Shown here piece by piece: positions 8,370 to 17,100 of a stretch of DNA of 64,000 bases. This DNA is from Streptomyces sp. NBC_01381 (lineage in GTDB: Bacteria > Actinomycetota > Actinomycetes > Streptomycetales > Streptomycetaceae). The first letter of the stretch is position 1; each line of letters begins with the position of its first letter. The stretch covers positions 434,001 through 498,000 of the forward strand of contig NZ_JAPEPI010000002.1 of assembly GCF_026340305.1 (NCBI RefSeq). Reading direction: 5' to 3'. The translations under genes were made by a program, and so were the position numbers. The notes beneath the pieces are model-generated. The model saw only the letters and a program-made list of their open reading frames with translations. It was not told where the DNA came from and did not search any database.

Positions 8370-9155
8370 CTAGCGGCGGGATGCCACGCCTCCCCGGCGG
8401 TACAGGATTCCGCCGCCGATCAGGAGCGCCGCGCTCCCCGCGGCAGCAGCTGCCAGCAGGTCCTCGTCGCTGCCGGTCGCCGCGAGCACGCCACGCACCT
8501 GCGGACCCGGCGCACCGGCGGGCGACAGCTCCGTGACGGCCGGGGACGACGACGTGTGCCGCATCGCCCGGTCCTGGCCGTCCGTCTGTTGCGGACCCGG
8601 CGCACCGGCGGGCGACAGCTCCGTGACGGCCGGGGACGACGACGTGTGCCGCATCGCCCGGTCCTGGCCGTGCGTCTGTTTGGGCACGCGCGCGGTCGGC
8701 GACAGGTGCTGCGTCTTCTGCTCCTTCTGCTCCGGGATGGCCTTCGGAGAGGGTGCGAGCGCCGCGTTGGCGCCGCTGTTGAGGGCCTTCACAATGTTGC
8801 CGGCCGCCAGGACGCCGGGCGACTTCTTGGCCTCGCCACGGGCGGCTGTGGCCTTGGTGCGGGCCGTCGGCTCGGTCTTGTCGGGCCGCTCGCGCGGCGC
8901 CGTCGAATCCCCGGAGTTCGCACAGGAGTTGGCAGCGGCCGCGTTGGCGACGCCGACCGCGTCCACGCTGTTGCCACACGCGTTCACCGGTACGTCCGCG
9001 GGAGCCTGCACGCTGTTGCCCGACAAGATCCCGGGCGAATCCGACGCCGTGCCGACCGCGTCCGCGTCCGCGGCGAACGCGGACGCACCGGACAGGGAGA
9101 GGATGCTGGTCGCGGCCGCGGCCGTGAGCATTCCCTTACTAATGGCCTGTCGCAC
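8370..9155 (-). CDS. Long chaplin with LAxTG sortase signal
   Basis: I start at the GTG at 9155, because an AGAGGAAG ribosome site sits 9 nt upstream and the product then begins with the chaplin-like VRQAISKGM. About 261 residues: a signal peptide to AFAAD, one good chaplin domain (DSPGILSGNSVQAPADVPVN through ANSCAN, two cysteines), a second degenerate one (KSPGVLAAGNIVKALNSGAN, no cysteine), a long linker with two 30-residue repeats, then LAATG, a hydrophobic helix and YRRGGVASRR. That end is the LAxTG wall-sorting signal of class E sortase substrates. Long chaplins anchor the amyloid layer that lets aerial hyphae and spores become hydrophobic. Confidence 0.9.
   Translation of the reverse strand: MRQAISKGMLTAAAATSILSLSGASAFAADADAVGTASDSPGILSGNSVQAPADVPVNACGNSVDAVGVANAAAANSCANSGDSTAPRERPDKTEPTARTKATAARGEAKKSPGVLAAGNIVKALNSGANAALAPSPKAIPEQKEQKTQHLSPTARVPKQTHGQDRAMRHTSSSPAVTELSPAGAPGPQQTDGQDRAMRHTSSSPAVTELSPAGAPGPQVRGVLAATGSDEDLLAAAAAGSAALLIGGGILYRRGGVASRR
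8500..8679. repeat. 90-bp tandem duplication inside the long chaplin gene
   Basis: Bases 8500-8589 and 8590-8679 are the same except for one substitution (8582 versus 8672). Since 90 is divisible by 3 the frame is kept, and the protein gains a second copy of a 30-residue linker unit containing DRAMRHTSSSPAVTELSP. The near-identity points to a recent event. Confidence 0.95.
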
Positions 9156-9250
9156 TCTAGTTGTCTTCCTCTGAGCAGTGGAAAGCTGGCCTTGGAGCCG
9201 AGGTGACGGTCCAAGGCCGGCCATGAACAGCCTGTGGTGGCTGCGCTACA

Positions 9251-9484
9251 TCACTTGTTGACGCAGGTGTTGCCGAGCGCCGGGTTCGCCAGGCCGATCA
9301 CGTCGACGGTGTTGCCGCACACGTTGACCGGGACGTGGGCCGGAACCTGGACGACGTTGCCGGAGAGGACACCCGGGGAGTGGGCGGCGACGCCCTCGGC
9401 GCCGGCGTCGGCGAACGCCGGAGCCGCCATGCCCATCGCCATCACGACACCGGCGACGATCGTCGCGCTCTTCTTGTGCTTCAC
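9251..9484 (-). CDS. Short secreted chaplin
   Basis: A 77-residue protein. I use the GTG at 9484, just after a GAAGGGAAG ribosome site, giving VKHKKSATIVAG as the signal peptide start with cleavage near AFADAGAEG. The mature part is a single chaplin domain: HSPGVLSGNVVQVPAHVPVN, then VCGNTVDVIGLANPALGNTC and VNK. The two conserved cysteines form the expected disulfide. Short chaplins assemble into amyloid-like films on the aerial surface. It is encoded in the same direction as the long chaplin, 95 bp upstream of it, and could share a transcript. Expression is likely developmental, but I see no recognisable promoter motif. Confidence 0.92.
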   Translation of the reverse strand: MKHKKSATIVAGVVMAMGMAAPAFADAGAEGVAAHSPGVLSGNVVQVPAHVPVNVCGNTVDVIGLANPALGNTCVNK

Positions 9485-9702
9485 GGATCTTCCCTTCTCC
9501 GCGGTCATGCCCATATGGCAGTCGAAACCGAGCGGGCACATCATTTACGGCCCGCGCCATGACCGGCAGTCTGCAAACGAGTTAAACGTGTGAAAGAAAC
9601 CGTCGGATTTTCTCTGCCCGAGAAATTCACCCGAACTACCGCAAGGGGGAAAGGGGTCGGTGGAAACGCGGCAGCCCGAGCGGTCCCCCTCGGCATCGCC
9701 GA

Positions 9703-9728
9703 CGGGCCGCCGGTTCACCGGCGGCCCG
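9703..9728 (-). terminator. Hairpin downstream of the small conserved gene
   Basis: An 11-bp perfect stem, CGGGCCGCCGG with CCGGCGGCCCG, around a TTCA loop. It lies 3' of the minus-strand gene that ends at 9769 and separates it from the chaplin promoter region. Confidence 0.7.
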
Positions 9729-9768
9729 CTGTTCTGTCCGTGTATCGGCCCCGTGGTTTCCTTCCGCG

Positions 9769-9963
9769 TCAGCCCCGTGGCCAGTGGTCGCGCGCCATGA
9801 GGGCGAGCCACTCCTGGTCGGGGCGCCCCGGCACGGTCTTGCCCTGCCGCTCCCAGGAGTCCTGAAGGGAGGTGAAGATGGGATCCGGAACTCGGCGTTC
9901 CGGGGAATTCCTGCTCGCTGGAATCAGGCCTTGACGCTTCCATCGCATCGTGAAGTCAGTCAT
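9769..9963 (-). CDS. Small conserved hypothetical protein (64 aa)
   Basis: I start at the ATG at 9963. A GAGGGG motif lies only 2 nt upstream, so the in-frame ATG five codons further on is possible. The product has no signal peptide or membrane segment. Its C-terminal half, PDPIFTSLQDSWERQG followed by KTVPGRPDQEWLAL, looks conserved: a short helix, then a Val-Pro-Gly turn and an acidic-aromatic patch. I recall similar short unnamed proteins in streptomycetes but no function. Codon use is normal for the genome and a hairpin follows the stop, which supports a real gene. Confidence 0.55.
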   Translation of the reverse strand: MTDFTMRWKRQGLIPASRNSPERRVPDPIFTSLQDSWERQGKTVPGRPDQEWLALMARDHWPRG

Positions 9964-10159
9964 ATCCCCTCGCCATCGACGGGCGTGTGTCGAGCAATCT
10001 GTTCCAACTGTTCCAGTTTCGGAAACCGGCGAAACCGCGGTGCTTAGGGCGAACGAGTTGTTCCTCGTGGGTGCCGCGAAGGTGCCGCACCGGTCAACGC
10101 GGACAAGCTCGCTCTCGCGGCAGAGAGGAACCGCCAAATCATTGCCGCACCCTGTCCAA

Positions 10160-10500
10160 CGCGTCGATGTTTTCGGCGACATGAGGAATCGTCCGAATGA
10201 GGGACGGGGTACGAATATCCTGCTGATAGGGACGGACGGCCGCGACACCATCACGCGGCGGGAGAAGCGCGAATTCCGCGCGGCGGTGTCGCCTGCAACC
10301 GCACGGACACGCTGACGCTGGTCCATGTGTCCGAGGCGCGGGACCGCGTCAGCTGCGCAGTTGAGCCGGACGCTGCTGGGGGCCGGCAAGGTCGATCAGG
10401 GGTTCAGCGACGAGGAGTTGCTGTCCCTCGCCTTGGAGCCGGGTGAACTCCCGTCCATGGCCCTGGAGTTCACCACCGTGCAGGGCTCTTCCCCCGAGCC
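10160..10500 (+). pseudogene. Decayed LCP (LytR-CpsA-Psr) family gene
   Basis: One frame reads VDVFGDMRNRPNEGRG, then TNILLIGTDGRDTITRREKR, the start of an LCP catalytic domain. Near 10286 the reading continues in another frame as GGVACNRTDTLTLVHVSEAR and DRVS, which is the next conserved LCP block. It then jumps to LSRTLLGAGKVDQGFSDEEL and LSLALEPGELPSMALEFTTV, like the distal part of these proteins. So a frameshift and a large internal deletion are present, and the N-terminal transmembrane region is absent. Intact LCP enzymes attach wall polymers or glycans to peptidoglycan. The remnant lies between the chaplin group and the trypco2 gene. Confidence 0.7.
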
Positions 10501-10544
10501 CCGGCCTCCGTGTGGGGGTGACACGCCGGGGGTAGGGGGTCGGC

Positions 10545-10844
10545 GTGATTGAACTCGCCGAGATGATCGCGCAGTTACGTGGGGAACTCGCCACGGCCAT
10601 GGCGGCGGCCGAGCACGAGGAACTGCGCTTCGAACTGGGGGCCGTGGAGCTGGAGGCGGAGTTCGCCGTCCAGCGGACCGGTACGGCGGACGGCAGGATC
10701 CGCTTCTGGGTCGTCGAGGCAGGTGCCTCAGCCCAGCAGACGGCAAGCAATACCCATCGGGTCCATCTCACCCTGCAGCCGCGCGTACGCGCCACGGGAG
10801 AACAGCCGTACGTCGCGGGTGACCAGACCCCGCGCGAGCGCTGA
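10545..10844 (+). CDS. Trypco2 (trypsin-co-occurring domain 2) protein
   Basis: A 99-residue protein with a GTG start. The pattern IELAEMIAQLRGELATAMAA, then ELRFELGAVELEAEFAVQRT, IRFWVVEAGA and HRVHLTLQPR matches the trypco2 domain, a small alpha-plus-beta fold found beside trypsin-like proteases in predicted NTP-dependent conflict systems (families described by the Aravind group). The next gene, 14 nt downstream, is such a protease, so the pair is almost certainly co-transcribed. The role of the domain is not settled; it may be a substrate, an inhibitor or a signal-dependent adaptor for the protease. Confidence 0.85.
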   Translation: MIELAEMIAQLRGELATAMAAAEHEELRFELGAVELEAEFAVQRTGTADGRIRFWVVEAGASAQQTASNTHRVHLTLQPRVRATGEQPYVAGDQTPRER

Positions 10845-10858
10845 GCCGGGCCGCTGCC

Positions 10859-11920
10859 ATGCCGCAGTCAGCGGGTCTTGAAGCGGCGCGCGTCGCCGAA
10901 GTGCTGGTGAGCAGGCCGGGAGGGCAGCCCGGAAGGCGCGGGTCCGGATATCGCGTGGGGAATGGGTGCGTGCTGACCGCCGCGCATGTGGTCGCCGGTC
11001 CTGTGGCGTCGGTGCGGGTGCGCTTCGACGCCGATCTGGCGGGGGAGTGGAGCGCCGACGTACGCGTCGTGCTCATCGCCGAAGCCGTGGACATCGCGCT
11101 CCTCGAGATCATGGGCGCACCGCAGGGGCCCACGGTCGAACATCCCCGATACGAGGGGGTTCCCAAGGCCGATGTGGTGCTGCGCTTCAGCGCGCTCGGG
11201 TTTCCCCGCTTCAAGCTGCGCAACGACAGCATGCGGCTCCTCGACGACGGCTCGCCCAGCCAGTACCGCGACTCCTGCCATCTCACGGGGACCATCTCCG
11301 TCCTCTCCAACCGCCGCGAGGGCACACTCGAACTGGCCGTCCTCGCGCCGGGCACCGACCCCGAACGGGGCCACTCCCCCTGGGAGGGGATGTCCGGCGC
11401 GGCGGTGTGGTGCGAGGGCGCGATCGTCGGTGTGGTCAGCGCCCATCACCGCGGGGAGGGGAGTGGCCGCCTCGCAGCCAGCCGGGTCGAGCGGTGGTAC
11501 GACACGCTGTCCTCCACCGATCTCGCGCAGCTCCACCACTACGCGGGGCTGCCCCTGCGTGAGACGAGCGGGTCCACCGTGGTGCAGGGGCCGCCGGCGC
11601 CGGTGAGCCTTGTCGGGCTTCCCGCCGATCTGCCGCTGCAGGAACTCATGGGACTGGTCGACGCGTTGGTGGAAATTCCGGCACTCCGTGACACCAATGG
11701 GCTGCATCTGGTGCTCGCCAGCATCAGCTCGGAGATCGCCGCCAACCGGCCACGTGACACGCGGCTCAGAATGGACATCTACGGCATCGTGCACACCTGT
11801 CTGCGTTACCGGGGCACGCTCGATCAGCTTCTCGAGGCCGTGCGTCTGGTGGAAGGGCCGTCGTCGGAAGTGGCCCGGATGGACCGCGAAGCGGCTCAAC
11901 TGGCCGAGCATTACTGCTGA
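10859..11920 (+). CDS. Trypsin-like serine protease with C-terminal effector-associated domain 2 (EAD2)
   Basis: A 353-residue protein with no signal peptide, so probably cytoplasmic. The catalytic triad is visible: His43 in LTAAHVV, Asp78 in AVDIALLE and Ser179 in EGMSGAAVW. The C-terminal part, from about residue 255 to 345 (LPLQELMGLVDALVEIPALR, then a helical array ending LDQLLEAVRLVEG), matches EAD2, a helical adaptor like a Death domain that pairs with the same domain in partner proteins. A matching domain sits at the start of the VMAP-C protein at 18340-19827. I infer that the protease is an effector or processing enzyme activated through EAD2 contact. Its substrate could be the trypco2 protein or the nearby peptide precursor. 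Confidence 0.88.
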   Translation: MPQSAGLEAARVAEVLVSRPGGQPGRRGSGYRVGNGCVLTAAHVVAGPVASVRVRFDADLAGEWSADVRVVLIAEAVDIALLEIMGAPQGPTVEHPRYEGVPKADVVLRFSALGFPRFKLRNDSMRLLDDGSPSQYRDSCHLTGTISVLSNRREGTLELAVLAPGTDPERGHSPWEGMSGAAVWCEGAIVGVVSAHHRGEGSGRLAASRVERWYDTLSSTDLAQLHHYAGLPLRETSGSTVVQGPPAPVSLVGLPADLPLQELMGLVDALVEIPALRDTNGLHLVLASISSEIAANRPRDTRLRMDIYGIVHTCLRYRGTLDQLLEAVRLVEGPSSEVARMDREAAQLAEHYC

Positions 11921-11999
11921 CTTGATGTCGGGGGCGGCTCGGATGCGGGGTTTCGCGGCGTGCCGTGCTGGGTCATCATGAGGGGGAAAGGGACAGCGC

Positions 12000-12212
12000 A
12001 TGCACGGAATCGCGGGAGGGGACTTGGCAGCCGTGGAGCAATCGATGCCTGCCGTCGAGTCCGATCTCGTAGATCTCTCGGGGGTTTCTCTTGAAGCGCT
12101 GCGTTCCATGGACGGCAGTGCCATCGCGGAGTCGCTCGACTCGCTGCTGCACCACATCGACGAGGCCCGGGCCATCACGATGTCGTACGGAGGGCCGTCC
12201 CGTTTCGACTGA
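12000..12212 (+). CDS. fxsA-like: FxSxx-COOH-like RiPP precursor peptide with altered C-terminus
   Basis: A 70-residue peptide. The middle, ESDLVDLSGVSLEALRSMDG followed by SAIAESLDSLLHHIDE, is the characteristic leader of FxSxx-COOH precursors (FxsA family). In those peptides the last residues are Phe-x-Ser-x-x and are cross-linked by the FxsB radical SAM enzyme. Here the C-terminus is MSYGGPSRFD and lacks that pattern. The gene sits 32 nt before an HExxH-family peptide-modifying enzyme, and the FxsT-type gene follows on the other strand, so its identity as an fxs-type precursor is well supported by context. No radical SAM gene is seen in the window. What is made from it is unknown. Confidence 0.75.
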   Translation: MHGIAGGDLAAVEQSMPAVESDLVDLSGVSLEALRSMDGSAIAESLDSLLHHIDEARAITMSYGGPSRFD

Positions 12213-12244
12213 CGGGACCGTCGCCGCGCCGTGGCGGACGGCCC

Positions 12245-14083
12245 ATGCCGGTTAGGCCTGCGGGATCGGGGCAGCTGCCGGTTCACCGGCTCTCGGCCGC
12301 CGGATTCCACGCTCTCGCGCGGGGTGACGGCGGCAAGGCGGTGGTCGAGGAGCTCCTCGCCGCCGAGCGGAGCCGCCGCATGCTGCTCCTTCGGGCGCTC
12401 CATGACGGTCTTTCCGGGGGCGGCGCGTCGCCCGCCGCGGGTGGGGACACGATCTCGTACCGCGAGGCATGGGCCCTGCTTGAGCGTGCACAGGGGCGTT
12501 CGCCGGACGTCTTCGAGGACATCCTGATGTCTCCGCATACGGGGATGTGGCTGTCCCTGGCGTTGCGCAGGCTCAGGGGTGTGCCCGCCGAGGACGCGCC
12601 GCTGTGGGCGGTGGTGGGGCATCTGTCGGCGCTGGCCGCCGCTGCTGGGGCGCGGGCCGGACTCGACTTCTCGATCACCGTGCCGGTCCGCCGTGGCGTC
12701 GCGTTCCTGCCGACCCTGGGGTGTGCGGAACTTGAGGGCACGGAGCCGTGGGGCACGGCTCAAGTCGTCGGGCGGGACGGGCAGGTGCGGATCTCCGGGG
12801 CGCCGGGTGCTGTGGTGGTCCCGTCGGGTGCTGCTCGGGGCGGGCCGGGGTGGCACTCAGTGCGCCGACTTGAGCTCGGGGTGACGGAGCCTCAGAAGTG
12901 CCTGTCCCTAGAGGAGTTGGATCCCTACCGGACGTTTCCCCGCCCCACCGACCCGGTGCTGCTGTCCGCCGCCGACGCCCGGAGGTGGGAGGGCGTGCTC
13001 GCCGACGCCTGGGAGGTGCTGCTCCGGGACGAGCCGGAGACCGCCGAAGCCATGCGTGTCGGGCTGAAGTCGGTGACACCGACGCCGGCGAGAGAAAGGT
13101 TCCGGCCGCACAGCGTGACCGCCGGGGACGCCTTCGGGGGCGTGATGGCGTCACTTCCGGACGATGCCGCGCAGCTCGCCGCGACGCTGGTGCACGAGTT
13201 CCAGCACATCAAGCTGGGCGGTCTGATGCGGCTGCGGCCGCTGAACCTGAACGGGCCCGAGTCGGCCGAGGAGCTCTTCTACGCTCCCTGGCGTGACGAT
13301 CCGCGCCCGCTGGGCGGACTGCTGCAGGGGATCTACGCCTTCGCGGGAGTCACCCGTTTCTGGCGGGCCCATCGGCACTCCGCCGATGCCGGGCGAGCCC
13401 CGCTGGCCCACTTCGAGTTCGCGCTGTGGCGCACCCAAGTGGCGTCCACGGTGGGCCTCGTACGGACGCACGAAGGGCTGACCCCGCTGGGGCGTCGCGT
13501 CCTGGAGGCCCTCGGCGAGCGCTGTGCGCGGTGGATGGGCGATGACGTGCCGTCCGCCGAGTTGGCGCTGGCCCAGGAGGTGGCCGCCGACCACCGGGCC
13601 CGCTGGCGGGCGCACCATCTGCGGCCGCCCGCCTCGGCCGTGGAGGAAGCAGTGCTTGCCTGGCAGCGCGGGGACGAGGAGCCCCCGGCGGGTCTCGCGG
13701 GCGAACCCGTTCTCGTACCGGACACGGAGAGCCGCTTCTTGGACACCGCGGCCGTCCTGGCCAGGCACCGGCTCAGCGGCGCCGACCGGGACATGTACGG
13801 AGTCGAGGGGGCCGACGAGGCCGACGTACTCCTGTGCCGCGGCGAACGGGCCGAGGCGCGGGACGCCTTCACCGCCCGTCTGACGGGCAAGGGCGCCCCG
13901 CTGGGCGCCTGGGCCGGTCTGGGGCGGTCCCTTGCCGGTGCGGCCGCCCACAGGGACGCCGCGCGGCTGCTGCGGCACTTCCCGGAGCGGGCCTGCGCCG
14001 TGCAGAGCGCTCTGGAGAGCGCCACCGGGCAGGGTGCCGATCCGGTGCGGCTCGCGGGGTGGTTGGGGCGTGCGGGGCTTTAG
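12245..14083 (+). CDS. HExxH-type peptide beta-hydroxylase family protein (stand-alone)
   Basis: A 612-residue protein starting at the ATG at 12245; the ribosome site is weak. The N-terminus HRLSAAGFHALARGDGG and the motif LVHEFQHIKLGG, with His317-Glu318 and His321, mark the family once called HEXXH putative peptide modification proteins and now annotated as alpha-ketoglutarate-dependent HExxH peptide beta-hydroxylases. The region after the motif (WRDDPRPLGGLLQGIYAF) is also typical. In classic fxs loci this module is often fused to the FxsB radical SAM domain; here no CxxxCxxC motif or SAM barrel is present. Immediate upstream neighbour is the precursor-like peptide, its most likely substrate. 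Hydroxylation chemistry is taken from the family, not shown here. Confidence 0.82.
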   Translation: MPVRPAGSGQLPVHRLSAAGFHALARGDGGKAVVEELLAAERSRRMLLLRALHDGLSGGGASPAAGGDTISYREAWALLERAQGRSPDVFEDILMSPHTGMWLSLALRRLRGVPAEDAPLWAVVGHLSALAAAAGARAGLDFSITVPVRRGVAFLPTLGCAELEGTEPWGTAQVVGRDGQVRISGAPGAVVVPSGAARGGPGWHSVRRLELGVTEPQKCLSLEELDPYRTFPRPTDPVLLSAADARRWEGVLADAWEVLLRDEPETAEAMRVGLKSVTPTPARERFRPHSVTAGDAFGGVMASLPDDAAQLAATLVHEFQHIKLGGLMRLRPLNLNGPESAEELFYAPWRDDPRPLGGLLQGIYAFAGVTRFWRAHRHSADAGRAPLAHFEFALWRTQVASTVGLVRTHEGLTPLGRRVLEALGERCARWMGDDVPSAELALAQEVAADHRARWRAHHLRPPASAVEEAVLAWQRGDEEPPAGLAGEPVLVPDTESRFLDTAAVLARHRLSGADRDMYGVEGADEADVLLCRGERAEARDAFTARLTGKGAPLGAWAGLGRSLAGAAAHRDAARLLRHFPERACAVQSALESATGQGADPVRLAGWLGRAGL

Positions 14084-14097
14084 CGCCTGAGGGGACC

Positions 14098-14122
14098 GCG
14101 GGGCGGGTGGTGCCCGCCCCGC
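14098..14122. terminator. Bidirectional hairpin between convergent HExxH and fxsT genes
   Basis: A perfect 10-bp stem (GCGGGGCGGG with its complement) with the loop TGGTG. It lies exactly between the two stop codons and can end both transcripts. Confidence 0.75.
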
Positions 14123-14140
14123 TCATGGCCTCCGGCGTCG

Positions 14141-17100
14141 CTACAGCGGCACCGGGTCGATGTCGCAGTTGGCGCGCTGTCCCGCCTTGGCCTGCAAGGT
14201 GGCCGGGTGCGGAGTGGCCGGCTCCGAGAGCAGCCGGGGTGCGTCGAGCACGCGCTCCATCCGCGCCAGGGTGTCGGCCCGCAGCGGGGCGCCCTCGGCC
14301 TCCTCGCCCAGCTCGATGAGGTCCAGCGCGAGGTTCCCCGCACACGCCAGCGTGGTCGGGTGGTCGTCGCCGAGGACGGCACGGCAGAGGTCGAGCGTCT
14401 GCCGGCCGATCGCACGGGCCTCGCGGTGGTTGCCGAGCGCCGCCAGGTCACTGGCCAGGTTGATGGCGGTGGCCAGGACGATCGGGTGGGACTGGCCGAG
14501 CCGTTCGGTGAGCGAGGACAGCGCGGCCTCGTCAAGACGGCGGGCCTCCTCGGGCTGGCCAAGGAGCCGCAGCGTGACGGCGAGGTCGACGTCCGCGGCC
14601 AGGACGTGCGGATGCTGCGGGGCGAAGACGTTGCGGTACTCCTGGCAGGCCTTCACGCCGCGCTCGCGTGCCGCGTTCAGGTCGCCGTTCTGGCGCAGCG
14701 CCACCGACAGGGTCAGTGCGGCGATCAGCGACGAGGGGTGGGTGTCGCCGTAGCGCCGGGTGAACTTCGAGTACGCCTCGGTGGCGAGCTCGAGGGCCTG
14801 GGTGTGGTCGCCCGCCTTGCGGCACGCCTCGCTGAGCTGACGCACCGTGCCGATGGTCGCGGGATTGCCGCGGCCGAATACGTCGCGGTAGGCGTCCAGG
14901 ACGGCCTGCTGGCGTGCGCGTGCTCCTACGTAGTCACCTGTTTCGCGTACGTCGATGGCTACGTTGCTCTCCGTCATCAGCGTCCGCTGGTGGTCCTGGC
15001 CCAGGACACGCAGGCGCAGTGCCAGGGTGTGCTCGTCCAGTTCGAGCGCCTTACGGAATTCGCCGGCCTGGCGCAGGCTCGTGCCGAGGTTGTGGGCGGC
15101 TTCGAGAGTGGTGGGGTCCTCCTCGCCGAAGGCGACGCGGGCCCGCTCGTACACCGTGGCGTCCAGTTGGGCTCCGGCGGCGAACTCGCCCTCGACGCGG
15201 CGCACGGCCGCTTCCAGGTTGATCGCGGCGAGGGCGTCCTCGCGGGTGTCCTCGCGGCCTTCGGGGGCGGTGCGTTCGTAGATCTCCTTGAGCTTGGCGA
15301 CCAGGTCGACGGCTTCGCGGTGGCGGCCGAGAACCCAGTAGATGTAGCAGAGCCACTGCCCCATGAGGAGTGTCTGCTGGTCCTCCTCGCCGAACACGGT
15401 CTGCCACGTCTCCCAGGCCTGCTCGGAGAAGTCGAGCGACACCTCGTGGTCGCCCCAGTAGTAGAGATACCGGGCGATGTTCATGACGAGCTGACGCACC
15501 CAGGGCTGATCGGACTTGATGGCGTCAGAGGCGATGACGTGACCGTAGAGCTCCGCGTAACGCGGCCAGTTGGCGGCGGCGTTGGGTGCCTTCGGGTCAG
15601 CGGCGGCCAGCAGAGTGTGGGCGCCATGGCGCATACGGGACTGCTCCTCGGGGGTCATGCGGTTGTTCAGGACGAGCTGAACCAGGCGGTGCATTTCGAT
15701 CGAGTTCGTACGGTGGTCGATGCGTGCGAGGGAGTAGCGGTTCACCTCCCTTATGGCTCGCGCCAGGCGCATCGGGTCGTTCAGTGTCGCGTCGAGCTCG
15801 GGGAAAATGCTGCTGTTTCCCAGCCCGGAGAAAATGGAACGGGAAATCGGGTCCGGCGCGAAGTACGAGCAGAGCTGCAACAGGCGCAGGGCCGAGGGGC
15901 TGCGGGTCTCCAAATGGTCCAACGAGACGTTCCAGGCGGCGGCGACCGGCAGTTGGTAGTCCGGCGGCGGGGCGACCTCGAGGAGTTCCGTGCGCTTGTT
16001 CTCGAAGAGCCGCAGATATTCGGATGCTGGCATTCCCGTCTCCGCGCGCCAGGCCGCTGCCTGTTCCAGGGCGAGCGGCAGGTCTCCCAGCGCCTCGGCC
16101 AGCTGATCGGCCTCTTCGTCCTGGAGCGGCGGCCCCGAGTGACGCAGGAGTTCCTTGCTCTCCTCGCGGGTGAAGACGTCCACTTCGAGGGAGCCGCCGA
16201 CAAGCCCCCACCGCCTGTTGCGGGAGGTCACCAGGATCGTGCCGTTGCCTCCGGTGGGGAAGTAATGGCGTACCTGCTCGGGGTTGTCGGCATTGTCGAA
16301 GATGAGCAGCCAGCGGGAGAAGGGCCGGCCCTCGCGCAGTGCCTCACGCACCGCGGGACCGGCGATGTTCGCCTCGGTGCTGGTTTCGAGGCCGAGGCGT
16401 CCGGCCAGTTCCACCAGTGCCTGGCCGATCTGTCCGGGCCGTTCGGAGGGAATCCACCAAACGATGTCGTATTCACCCTGATGGCGATATGCGTACTCGA
16501 TGGCCAGCTGGGTCTTGCCCACTCCGCCCATGCCGTGAATCGCCTCGGGAAGCACGGTCGTCGTGCCTTCCCGCAAGCGCTCGCCGAGCAGTTCGAGCAG
16601 CTCTGTGCGGCCGGTGAAATTGGGGTTGCGTGGCGGTAGATTTCCCCAGACGCGCGGCTGTGATGTGCGGTCCCCCTCTACCGTTTGCTGGGGCGTAGTC
16701 GACATCACCGATGCTCCTTCGGAATCGGGCCGAGAGACAGGGGTTCCACCGCTTTTCTCCAGGCTGACTGCGTAGCGACGATCGTGCCAGCCAAGTACCC
16801 CTGCGAGCAGGGCGGCGCGCTGCATAAACCGTCCGGAGAGTGCCCTCAGCGCGGCTAATTCGACGCGGAGGAAACCGATATTGCGGCTGTTCACCCGAGG
16901 CATGGCCAAGGTGTCCAGGGGTTCTGCGGGGGAGGGCAGGAGGGCGGCCGCTGCTGTGCCGTCCCTTGCCAATAAGGCGCGTACGTCGTGCAGAATCCGT
17001 GCCGTGTCGCTGCGGCGGCCCAGTGCGAGCAGCTCTTCGCGAATGTTGGGGGCGAAAGAGAACGTCACATCCGTCACTTCGTCGCCCTGTGCCCCGCTGG

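Noticed and set aside
8500..8679. Possible CRISPR-like repeat
   Set aside because: Only two directly abutting 90-bp units that keep a coding frame inside the chaplin gene; no spacers.
14207..16639. Plus-strand open frame opposite fxsT
   Set aside because: It is antisense to the TPR and NB-ARC coding sequence and has no ribosome site or domain.
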